Below, in pieces: positions 7,958 to 15,349 of a stretch of 64,000 nucleotides of DNA. Made by a program: the position numbers and the translations under genes. Every line of letters begins with the position of its first letter. Within the stretch, counting starts at the first letter, position 1. The notes beneath the pieces were generated by a model. It saw nothing but the letters and a program-made list of their open reading frames with translations, did not search any database and was not told where the DNA came from. Source of the DNA: Halomonas daqiaonensis (GTDB taxonomy: Bacteria; Pseudomonadota; Gammaproteobacteria; Pseudomonadales; Halomonadaceae); NCBI RefSeq assembly GCF_900109725.1, contig NZ_FOBC01000007.1, positions 83,301 to 147,300 on the forward strand, in the 5' to 3' direction.

Positions 7958-8431
7958 TCAGCCGGCGTGCAGGGTCTGGGCGGCTTCCAGCACCTCCTGC
8001 GCATGGCCCTTGACCTTGACGCCGCGCCATTCCCGGGCAAGCTTGCCGTCGGCATCGATCAGGAAGGTGCTGCGCTCGATTCCCAGATGCTCCTTGCCAT
8101 AGAGCTTCTTCAGCTTGATGACGTCGAACAGCCGGCAGAGGGTTTCGTCCTTGTCGGATATCAGCGGGAAGTTGAAGCCCTGCTTGGCCGTGAAGTTCTC
8201 CTGGGCACGGATACCGTCCCGGGAGACGCCGAGGATCACGGTGTTGGTGGCATCGAAGGCCTCCTTGCGGTCGCGGAAGTCGCCGCCTTCGGTGGTGCAT
8301 CCGGGTGTGCTGGCCTTGGGATAGAAGTAGACCACCACCTGCTTTCCCTTCAGCTCGGAGAGAGTGACGGTGGTTTCGCCGGTGGCCGTGGCGGTGAAGT
8401 CCGGAACGGGCTCGCCGAGGCTGACGCTCAT
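7958..8431 (-). CDS. bcp: thiol peroxidase Bcp (peroxiredoxin Q)
   Basis: 157 residues from the ATG at 8431; AGGAG lies 7 nt upstream, which favours it over the ATG at 8437. The fold is peroxiredoxin Q: LGEPVPDFTATA, LKGKQVVVYFYPKASTPGCT with the peroxidatic cysteine, and DADGKLAREWRGVKVKGHA near the end. E. coli Bcp has a resolving cysteine five residues after the first; here that position is glycine (TPGCTTEGGDFRD). The only other cysteine is in DETLCRLF, so resolution must use that one or an external thiol. It reduces hydroperoxides in the cytoplasm using thioredoxin. It lies divergent from dapA. Confidence 0.95.
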   Translation of the reverse strand: MSVSLGEPVPDFTATATGETTVTLSELKGKQVVVYFYPKASTPGCTTEGGDFRDRKEAFDATNTVILGVSRDGIRAQENFTAKQGFNFPLISDKDETLCRLFDVIKLKKLYGKEHLGIERSTFLIDADGKLAREWRGVKVKGHAQEVLEAAQTLHAG

Positions 8432-8622
8432 GGTCATGCTCCTGTCGTGGATGAGAGAATGAGCACTGATTACACGCAACTCGCGGCGAACTGTAAAGTC
8501 GCGGCTGTACAGGCTCCCGAGGCCTGAGTACCATTTGTTCCCTGATACCGGTGGCAGCTTCCGGGGTGTTGCCCGAGGCCCCAGTGGCCGCGAATGCAGG
8601 CGAATCGAGAGGAATCGAGAGG

Positions 8623-9507
8623 ATGATCACTGGCAGTATCGTCGCGCTGGCGACGCCGATGAAGGTCAACGGCGATATCGACTGGGAGGCCCTGCGCCGC
8701 CTGGTGCACTTTCATCTCGACAACGGCACCGATGCAATCGTGGCGGCCGGCACCACCGGTGAGCCGACCACCATGTCGTTCGCCGAGCATTTCGATGTCA
8801 TCCGTACCGTCGTGGAAGAGGTAAACGGGCGAATTCCGGTCATCGCCGGTACCGGCTCCAACAATACGACCGAGGCAGTGGAGCTGGCCCGTTATGCCAG
8901 CGAGGTCGGTGCGGACTGTTGCCTGACCGTGGCGCCCTATTACAACAAGCCCACCCAGGAAGGGCTCTACCGACACTTCAAGGCCATCGCCGAGAGCAGC
9001 GACCTGCCGGTGATCCTCTACAACGTGCCGGGGCGTACCTGCTCTGACATCTACAACGAGACCGTGTTGCGCCTGGCCGACGTCGACAAGATCATCGGGC
9101 TCAAGGACGCTACCGGTAACCTGGAGCGTGCCGAGGACCTGATCGCGCGCCTGGAAGGTAGTGGCTTCATGCTCTATTCCGGAGATGATGCTACCGCCTG
9201 CGACTTCATGCTGATGGGTGGCCATGGCGACATCTCGGTGACCGCCAACGTGGCGCCGCGGGCCATGCACGACCTCTGCAGCGCTGCCGTGGCCAGGAAT
9301 GCCGACAAGGCCCACCAGATCAACACTCGCCTGATGCCGCTGCACACCAATCTGGGGATCGAGTCCAACCCGATTCCGGTCAAGTGGGCGTTGTATCGCA
9401 TGGGCCATATCGAGCCCGGTATCCGGCTGCCGCTGACCTGGCTCTCCGAGAAGTATCACTCCACCGTCAGCGAGGCCCTGCAGCTGGCGGGTCTGATCGA
9501 TGACTGA
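8623..9507 (+). CDS. dapA: 4-hydroxy-tetrahydrodipicolinate synthase DapA
   Basis: 294 residues from the ATG at 8623, close to the 292 of E. coli DapA; GAGAGGA upstream serves as ribosome binding site. It condenses pyruvate with aspartate semialdehyde, the first step specific to lysine and diaminopimelate. Lys161 in [10 protein letters not shown] is the Schiff-base lysine; [10 protein letters not shown] binds pyruvate, and [10 protein letters not shown] holds the proton-relay tyrosine and substrate arginine. bamC follows after 47 nt, the common dapA-bamC arrangement. Confidence 0.98.
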   Translation: MITGSIVALATPMKVNGDIDWEALRRLVHFHLDNGTDAIVAAGTTGEPTTMSFAEHFDVIRTVVEEVNGRIPVIAGTGSNNTTEAVELARYASEVGADCCLTVAPYYNKPTQEGLYRHFKAIAESSDLPVILYNVPGRTCSDIYNETVLRLADVDKIIGLKDATGNLERAEDLIARLEGSGFMLYSGDDATACDFMLMGGHGDISVTANVAPRAMHDLCSAAVARNADKAHQINTRLMPLHTNLGIESNPIPVKWALYRMGHIEPGIRLPLTWLSEKYHSTVSEALQLAGLIDD

Positions 9508-9554
9508 GCGGTGCCCTATACCGCACTCCGCACAACACTAGGCAAGGTGGATGC

Positions 9555-10523
9555 ATGAATTATGTGCTGAAAGGGATGCCGCTGGTGGCGTTCATCGTCC
9601 TGGCCACGGCAGGCTGTGCCCGTGATGGCTTCTATCATGACCGCAACCTCGACTATGACGAGGCCGGGAAGAATGCCCCCCTGGTGCTGCCGGACGCCCG
9701 CAACGTCGAACGCTACCGAGATGCCATGCCGGTTCCCGAGGTCAGCGGCACACGGTCCGCCGAGCAGGGCGTTGTGGAGGCACCGCTCCCCCAGTCCCTA
9801 TCGCCCGGGCGCATCATGGAGCGAGGCTATGTCGAGCGTCGCGAGATCGGCGATGACAGCTGGCTGGTGGTGGGTGCTGAACCGGCAACAGTCTGGCCGG
9901 AACTAGAGCGTTTCGCTCGCAGTCGCGACCTGACTATCACCGCTAGTGACTCTCGCCGCGGTATCCTGGACACCCACCAGGCCAGGCTCAGCGTCCGCCC
10001 GGCACTGCGTAGCGGCGACAGCGAGATACGCTGTGAGCAGGGCGGGATCCCTCAGGCGGCCTGCTTGACGGCGTTGGAGCGCCACTTCGAAGCACGCAGC
10101 ATGTCGTCAAGCGCCGCCTCGCTGGCCGCCCAGCGGGCTGACACCCAGGACCGGGCAAGGTTCGAGCGACGTGGCGACGAGTGGCAGGTCACCTTGCCCT
10201 TCGAGGTGGACCGTCTCTGGTCCGAGCTCAGCCACCAGTTGGAGCTTGATTTCGCGGTCGAAGGCCGTCGCGAGTTGCTTGAGCGTAATCCGACGTCGCA
10301 CAGTTTCCTGGTACGTTACCTGACTCGCAGTGAGCGGCAGCGAGGCCTTCTTCGCTCGCTGGCGACCCTGAATCTGGGTGAGTCGACACATCAGATCCGT
10401 CTGATGCTGGAAGCCCGTGGGCCTGAGGAGACAGTGCTCAAGGCGCAGAGTGTTGATGAGGAAGCGCTTTCCACCGAGGACCAGCGAGAGCTGCTCGAGC
10501 GGGTGGCGGGTCTGCTGCGCTGA
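9555..10523 (+). CDS. bamC: outer-membrane assembly lipoprotein BamC
   Basis: 322 residues. A lipoprotein signal peptide ends in the lipobox LATAGC, so the mature protein is acylated at Cys21 and anchored in the outer membrane. Then comes the unstructured BamC linker (LDYDEAGKNAPLVLPDA, which in E. coli BamC wraps around BamD) and two helix-grip domains, near 95-185 and 200-320. The sequence is diverged but length, order and the place directly after dapA identify it as BamC (NlpB), an accessory lipoprotein of the BAM complex. It overlaps the next start by one base. Confidence 0.88.
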   Translation: MNYVLKGMPLVAFIVLATAGCARDGFYHDRNLDYDEAGKNAPLVLPDARNVERYRDAMPVPEVSGTRSAEQGVVEAPLPQSLSPGRIMERGYVERREIGDDSWLVVGAEPATVWPELERFARSRDLTITASDSRRGILDTHQARLSVRPALRSGDSEIRCEQGGIPQAACLTALERHFEARSMSSSAASLAAQRADTQDRARFERRGDEWQVTLPFEVDRLWSELSHQLELDFAVEGRRELLERNPTSHSFLVRYLTRSERQRGLLRSLATLNLGESTHQIRLMLEARGPEETVLKAQSVDEEALSTEDQRELLERVAGLLR

Positions 10524-11317
10524 TGAGCGGCATGGTGCGGGGCGCCCTAGGGCGCCTCTCCTTTGCCTCCCTGGGCAGCGGCAGCAAGGGCAATGCCACC
10601 CTGGTCAGCGACGGCGAGACGCACCTGCTGGTCGACTGTGGTTTCACCCTTCGTGAGACCGAGCGCCGCCTGGCTCGACTGGGACTGCATCCTCGGCAGC
10701 TCGATGCCCTGCTGGTGACCCATGAACATGGCGACCATGTGCGGGGCATCGGCCCTTTGGCCCGGCGTTATGGGGTACCGGTCTATCTGACACCGGGCAC
10801 CTGGCTGTCGGGTCGGCTCGGCGAGCTGCCGCATCGCCACTGGATCACCCCTCAGGCCCGCTTCGCGGTCAAGGGTTTGACCATCGACCCCGTCACCGTG
10901 CCCCACGATGCTCGGGAGCCGGTGCAGTTTCGCATCGCCTCCGGTGAACGTTGTCTCGGGATGCTCACCGACCTGGGGCACCCCAGCGCGCATGTAGTCG
11001 AGGCCTTCGCCGGCTGTGACGGACTGGTGTTGGAGTGCAACCACGACCCGCGCATGCTCGCCGAGGGGCCATATCCCGCGAGCCTCAAGCGACGGGTCGG
11101 CGGCGACTGGGGACATCTGGCCAACGGTCAGGCGGCCTGGTTGCTTCAACGACTGGGGCTCGATCGCTTGCAGCGTATCGTCTGCTCCCACCTCTCTGAC
11201 CACAACAACCGCCCCGAGCTGGCTCTGGAAGCCTTGGTGCCGTTGCTCGACGGCGATGAATCTCGGCTTCGGGTCGCCGCCCAGGACGCTGGCCTGGCGT
11301 GGCAGATCCTCGACTGA
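10523..11317 (+). CDS. MBL-fold hydrolase, YycJ/WalJ-like
   Basis: 264 residues. The N-terminus [15 protein letters not shown] and the metal motif [15 protein letters not shown], followed by [17 protein letters not shown] and [11 protein letters not shown], give a complete metallo-beta-lactamase site. The SLGSGSKGN start is typical of the YycJ (WalJ) group, presumed exonucleases acting on DNA. In several gammaproteobacteria it sits between bamC and purC, as here. Its ATG overlaps the bamC stop by one base, so the two are translationally coupled. The exact substrate is unknown. Confidence 0.85.
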   Translation: MSGMVRGALGRLSFASLGSGSKGNATLVSDGETHLLVDCGFTLRETERRLARLGLHPRQLDALLVTHEHGDHVRGIGPLARRYGVPVYLTPGTWLSGRLGELPHRHWITPQARFAVKGLTIDPVTVPHDAREPVQFRIASGERCLGMLTDLGHPSAHVVEAFAGCDGLVLECNHDPRMLAEGPYPASLKRRVGGDWGHLANGQAAWLLQRLGLDRLQRIVCSHLSDHNNRPELALEALVPLLDGDESRLRVAAQDAGLAWQILD

Positions 11318-11358
11318 CCGACCACCCTGACTCTTATCCGCGCCTCTGGAGACTCCCC

Positions 11359-12072
11359 ATGGAAAAGCGCCAAGAACTCTATGCCGGCAAGGCCAAGTCG
11401 GTCCATGCCACCGATGACCCCGATCGCCTGGTCCTGACCTTCCGCGACGACACCAGCGCCTTCGACGGCGAGCGCATGGAGTCGCTGGCCCGCAAAGGGA
11501 TGGTCAACAACCGCTTCAATGCCTTCATCATGGAGACGCTGCAGGCGGCGGGGATCCCCACGCATTTCGACCGACGTCTCTCCGACACCGAGAGCCTGGT
11601 CAAGAAGCTCGAGATGATCCCGGTGGAGTGTGTGGTACGCAACATCGCCGCCGGTGGCCTGGTAAAGCGTCTCGGCGCGGAGGAGGGCCAGGCGCTTGAC
11701 CCGCCCACCTTCGAACTGTTCCTCAAGAACGATGCCTTGCACGACCCCATGATCAACGAGTCGCTGGCCGAGACCTTCGGCTGGGCGACCCCGGAACAGC
11801 TGGCCGAGATGAAGGCGCTCACCTTCCGGGTCAACGGGGTGCTGAAGGAGCTCTTCGCCGAGGGTGGCCTTCTGCTGGTGGACTACAAGCTGGAGTTCGG
11901 CTTGTTCCAGGGCAAGATCGTGCTGGGCGACGAGTTCTCCCCGGACGGCTGTCGCCTGTGGGACGCCAGGACTCGCGAGAAACTCGACAAGGATCGCTTT
12001 CGCCAGGGGCTGGGCGGCGTGATCGAGGCCTACGAGGAAGTTGGGCGGCGCATCGGTATCAGCTTCGACTGA
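11359..12072 (+). CDS. purC: SAICAR synthetase PurC
   Basis: 237 residues from the ATG at 11359, matching the bacterial PurC length. It ligates CAIR and aspartate to SAICAR in purine synthesis. Family motifs are [47 protein letters not shown] and [11 protein letters not shown] with [13 protein letters not shown]. An in-frame upstream extension overlaps the MBL gene and lacks similarity. It ends a probable dapA-bamC-MBL-purC transcription unit, closed by a hairpin. Confidence 0.98.
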   Translation: MEKRQELYAGKAKSVHATDDPDRLVLTFRDDTSAFDGERMESLARKGMVNNRFNAFIMETLQAAGIPTHFDRRLSDTESLVKKLEMIPVECVVRNIAAGGLVKRLGAEEGQALDPPTFELFLKNDALHDPMINESLAETFGWATPEQLAEMKALTFRVNGVLKELFAEGGLLLVDYKLEFGLFQGKIVLGDEFSPDGCRLWDARTREKLDKDRFRQGLGGVIEAYEEVGRRIGISFD

Positions 12073-12091
12073 CGCCGTCGACGCGATGCGA

Positions 12092-12113
12092 GAAGGGCCC
12101 CGCGGGGCCCTTC
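12092..12113. terminator. hairpin between convergent purC and trmO
   Basis: GAAGGGCCC and GGGCCCTTC flank a CGCG loop. It lies 20 nt after purC and directly at the trmO stop, so it probably serves both genes. The T-tract is weak. Confidence 0.65.
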
Positions 12114-12114
12114 G

Positions 12115-12861
12115 TCATCTCTGGCCCTGGGCCGGGACGATCTCGACCACCCTGAGGAGCGTGGGGCCGGTTCGCTCCTGCAGGGCCTGAAAGCGCACGT
12201 CCAGGTCGCGCAGCCTGACGCCGTAGATTCGCTCCTCTGCTCCCCTGCGGTAGGCGGGGCGCGGGTCCTGGGCCAGCACCTGGTGGATCAGTTCGCGCAG
12301 AGAATCACCGTCGCGCCGCAGGGCAAGAACGGCCTCGGCCTCGGGCGAGAGCACGACCTGCAGCTGTGGCGGTGAGTCGGGAGCAAAGCCGGCGAGGGCA
12401 TCGGGGCGGGACTCTACCCAGGGCAGGTAGGGTTTGATGTCGAGGACCGGGGTGCCATCGGCCAGGTCGGCGCCACGGAGCCACAGGCGTACGCCGCGGG
12501 AGGTGTCGATGTCGACCAGTTCCACCAGCGAGAGTCCCAGGCGGTTAGGGCGGTGGGTGCTGCGGCTGGCGAAGACTCCTACCCGGGTGTTGCCGCCGAG
12601 GCGAGGCGGGCGCACCAGGGGGTTCCAGTCCGCCGGACCGCTCTGTCCGGGACTGAGATGGAAGACGAAGGTCAGCCAGAGGTGGCTAAAGGCCTCCAGG
12701 CCACGCACCGCGAGCGGGTCATCGTAGGGTGGGAGTAACACCAGGGACGCCTTGGCCGCCGTGGCCAGCCCCGGTTGGCGCGGGATACCGAACTTGTCCG
12801 GGAAGTCGCTTTCGATCATGCCGATGGACGTCAGGTGGAAGGCGTCGGACGGGTCGTTCAT
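12115..12861 (-). CDS. trmO: tRNA (N6-threonylcarbamoyladenosine37-N6)-methyltransferase TrmO
   Basis: 248 residues. The TsaA/VirR10 barrel fold is marked by FHLTSIGMIESDFPDKFGIP, the motif GLEAFSHLWLTFVFH, TRVGVFASRSTHRPNRLGLS and DGTPVLDIKPYLPW; the C-terminal domain runs from about 155. E. coli TrmO methylates t6A37 of threonine tRNA with SAM. Length and motifs match throughout. It converges on purC with a shared hairpin. Confidence 0.95.
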   Translation of the reverse strand: MNDPSDAFHLTSIGMIESDFPDKFGIPRQPGLATAAKASLVLLPPYDDPLAVRGLEAFSHLWLTFVFHLSPGQSGPADWNPLVRPPRLGGNTRVGVFASRSTHRPNRLGLSLVELVDIDTSRGVRLWLRGADLADGTPVLDIKPYLPWVESRPDALAGFAPDSPPQLQVVLSPEAEAVLALRRDGDSLRELIHQVLAQDPRPAYRRGAEERIYGVRLRDLDVRFQALQERTGPTLLRVVEIVPAQGQR

Positions 12862-12954
12862 GGCATATCCTGACAGTGTCCAGCCGCAGGGCTTGGCCCC
12901 ACGGTGTGGCTTGGGTAGTCTGCTGGGCCGGTCATCATTTCAGGAAGGTTTCGC

Positions 12955-13512
12955 ATGCGTCATGCCGACAGCGACCAAGGTTCCGAGCCGAGCGTACAGC
13001 CGCCGCCCGGGCATCGTCGAGGTCCGCGAATCGTCTATCGCACGGCCCATCCCCGTGATGGTGCCGACCAGGCCGAGGTCTTCCATCATGCCGTGCTGCA
13101 GGGCGCAGCAGGGCACTATTCGCTGGCCGAGCGCCAGGCCTGGGCAATGGTGCTGCCTCGGGACGGCTGTGCCTGGGCGGCACGACAGGCGCTCTACACC
13201 TCTCTCGTTGCCGACTGCGAAGGCCGCTGTGTGGGGTTCCTGGAACTGGACATCCCCCGCGGGCGGATCGAAACCCTCTATGTCTGGCCATCGCTTGGCC
13301 GGCGCGGGATCGGCGCCACCCTGCTGGTGCATGCCGAACGCTTGCTGCTGGAAGCAGGCGTGACCCGTGCCACTATCGAGGCCAGCGCCATGCTGGTTGA
13401 TGGCCTGGTGCATCGCGGCTGGCAACGGCTGGGTGACGACTGGGTCGAGCGCGGTGGCGAGCGACTCTACCGCCAGCGGCTCGAGAAGCGGCTCGTCGCT
13501 GTCGAGACCTGA
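12955..13512 (+). CDS. GNAT family N-acetyltransferase
   Basis: 185 residues with a proline-rich, probably flexible N-terminus of about 25. The GNAT core runs from VYRTAHPRDGADQAEV to the end. The acetyl-CoA motif is in LGRRGIGATLLVHAERLLLE (R-x-x-G-I/G-x-x-L), preceded by the beta strand IETLYVWP, and the C-terminal VHRGWQRLGDDWVERGGERL resembles the usual F-Y-x-x-x-G-F stretch. The substrate cannot be read from the sequence. It lies divergent from trmO and converges on nadC, with 9 nt between the stops. Confidence 0.85.
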   Translation: MRHADSDQGSEPSVQPPPGHRRGPRIVYRTAHPRDGADQAEVFHHAVLQGAAGHYSLAERQAWAMVLPRDGCAWAARQALYTSLVADCEGRCVGFLELDIPRGRIETLYVWPSLGRRGIGATLLVHAERLLLEAGVTRATIEASAMLVDGLVHRGWQRLGDDWVERGGERLYRQRLEKRLVAVET

Positions 13513-13521
13513 GAGTGCCGT

Positions 13522-14373
13522 TCAGGTTTCCTGCTCGATGATACGCATCGACAGGTCGATGGCCTCGATATCCTTGGTAAGGGCACCGCTGGAGATGCAG
13601 TCCACGCCGGTCTTGGCGATGTCGAGCAGGGCGCTCTCCTCGACGTTGCCCGAGGCCTCCAGGGTGGCACGCCCGGCGCTACGATGTACCGCCTCGCGCA
13701 TGTCGTCGAGGCTGAAGTTGTCGAGCATGATCACGTCGGCCCCGGCGGCGAGTGCCAGGTCCAGCTCTTCGAAGGTTTCCACTTCCACCTCCACCGGCAG
13801 GTCGCTGGCGATGTTGCGCGCCTCGCGCACTGCCGCCGCGATGCCGCCGCAGGCAGCAATATGATTCTCCTTGATCAGGAAAGCATCATAGAGGCCGATG
13901 CGGTGATTGTGGCCGCCTCCGCAGGTCACCGCGTACTTCTGGGCGAGCCTCAGCCCGGGCAGTGTCTTGCGAGTGTCCAGCATACGTACCCCGGTGCCCT
14001 CGAGCAGGTCCACATAGTGGCGGGTGCGGGTCGCCGTGGCGGAGAGGGTCTGCAGCAGGTTGAGCGCGGCCCGCTCCCCGGTAACCAGACTGCGCGCGGG
14101 ACCTTCCAGTTCGAGGAAAGCCTGGCCAGGCGCGAGGCGATCGCCATCGGCGGCCTGCCAGTGCAGCGCGACCCGAGCATCGAGGCGTCGAAAGAGTTCG
14201 TCGACCCAGGCCACACCGCACAGTACCGCCGCCTCACGAGTGATTACCCGGGCCCGGGCCATCTGCTTGTCGGCAATCAGCTGGGCGGTGATATCGCCGG
14301 GGCCGACATCCTCGGCCAGCAGCCGGGCGGCACTGTCACGGATCTCTTCGACAAGGGCGTTCTGGTAATGCAT
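13522..14373 (-). CDS. nadC: nicotinate-nucleotide pyrophosphorylase NadC
   Basis: 283 residues. It decarboxylates quinolinate and transfers phosphoribosyl to give nicotinate mononucleotide, following NadA. Signatures are [49 protein letters not shown] with the substrate-binding arginine and lysine, [20 protein letters not shown], and [13 protein letters not shown] with MLDNFS. It is divergent from ampD with a 76-nt gap, an arrangement common in Pseudomonas and relatives. Confidence 0.98.
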   Translation of the reverse strand: MHYQNALVEEIRDSAARLLAEDVGPGDITAQLIADKQMARARVITREAAVLCGVAWVDELFRRLDARVALHWQAADGDRLAPGQAFLELEGPARSLVTGERAALNLLQTLSATATRTRHYVDLLEGTGVRMLDTRKTLPGLRLAQKYAVTCGGGHNHRIGLYDAFLIKENHIAACGGIAAAVREARNIASDLPVEVEVETFEELDLALAAGADVIMLDNFSLDDMREAVHRSAGRATLEASGNVEESALLDIAKTGVDCISSGALTKDIEAIDLSMRIIEQET

Positions 14374-14449
14374 GGCGGGTCCATCTCTGTGCTGAGGAGC
14401 TTGAGAAGGTCATTATAGGGAAACCCATGCATCGACGTCAGGAAAAACC

Positions 14450-15013
14450 ATGCGCATCAACGAGGGCTGGCTGAGTGGAGCCCGGCGGGTTCCCTCGCCC
14501 AACCAGGACGAACGCCCCAGCGGGGAGGTCTCGCTTTTGCTGCTGCACTCCATCAGCCTGCCGCCCGGGGCTTTCGGGGGTGAGCATATCGAACGGCTGT
14601 TCACCAACCGGCTTGATCCCGAGGCACACCCCTTCTTCGCTTCCATCGCCGACCTGCGTGTCTCGGCCCACCTGCTGATCCGGCGCAACGCCGAGTGTGT
14701 GCAGTTCGTGCCCTTCGGGGCGCGGGCCTGGCATGCCGGCCGCTCGCGCTGGAAGGACGGCGGGCGCGAGCGCCGAGCATTGAACGATTTCGCCCTGGGC
14801 ATCGAGCTGGAGGGCGACGAGGTCAGCCCCTACGCAGGGGCACAGTACCGGGTGCTCGCGGCCATCACCCACGCGTTGCTGGAGGTCTATCCGGCCCTCG
14901 ACGAGACACGCATTACCAGCCACGCCCGGGTGGCACCGCTACGCAAGAACGACCCGGGGCCCGCTTTCGACTGGGCGTACTTTCGCCAGGAAATGGAAAG
15001 AATACGTTCCTGA
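14450..15013 (+). CDS. ampD: 1,6-anhydro-N-acetylmuramyl-L-alanine amidase AmpD
   Basis: 187 residues, the usual AmpD length. It cleaves the lactyl-amide bond of anhydro-muropeptides in the cytoplasm during cell-wall recycling, which in AmpR/AmpC species keeps beta-lactamase repressed. Zinc ligands are visible: His in LLLLHSISLPPGAFGG, His in RITSHARVAPLRKNDPG and the aspartate of the same segment. Other family blocks are SAHLLIRRNAECVQFVPFG, RAWHAGRSRWKDG and NDFALGIELEGD. No ampR, ampC or ampE gene is nearby in this window. Confidence 0.96.
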   Translation: MRINEGWLSGARRVPSPNQDERPSGEVSLLLLHSISLPPGAFGGEHIERLFTNRLDPEAHPFFASIADLRVSAHLLIRRNAECVQFVPFGARAWHAGRSRWKDGGRERRALNDFALGIELEGDEVSPYAGAQYRVLAAITHALLEVYPALDETRITSHARVAPLRKNDPGPAFDWAYFRQEMERIRS

Positions 15014-15349
15014 GGATGCCAGAAAGGCGTAATTGATCGACTCGGAATGGCACGCTTGCTTCATACGGTAGTTTAACTACAACTTCCTGAGAGAGGCTGG
15101 TTTCGACTCGGAAGGAGCACGTAATCCCCTGTGTTGCGGTGCAATATCTTTTATGTGGAAAACAATTCCATTCTATCTCGAATTGGCAGGGGTTGGCGTT
15201 TACGGTATCTTCGCGCCAACGGCAGCGGCATAACATACGCCTTCGTAAAACAACGACAGGGCTGATGTATTCGGCCTTCACGAACGAACATGAGCGCCAC
15301 TCGCCCCTCTGCGGGGCTGTCGTTCCCACCGTCATTCGGAGAGACGTCT
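15014..15349. other. long leader region of aceE
   Basis: 336 bases without a gene. It contains a perfect dyad GTAGTTTAACTAC (15068-15080) and a small GC hairpin GCCCC-TCTGC-GGGGC (15303-15317). I do not find the E. coli PdhR consensus. The promoter cannot be placed with confidence. Confidence 0.5.
15068..15080. promoter_or_regulatory. 13-bp palindrome upstream of aceE
   Basis: GTAGTT-T-AACTAC is a perfect inverted repeat 270 nt before aceE. Its size and GT...AC ends resemble operators of GntR/FadR-type repressors, the family of PdhR. Regulator and function are inference. Confidence 0.35.

Noticed and set aside
14450..15349. AmpC/AmpR beta-lactamase system near ampD
   Set aside because: No ampR, ampC or ampE gene lies nearby; ampD stands next to nadC as part of core cell-wall recycling.
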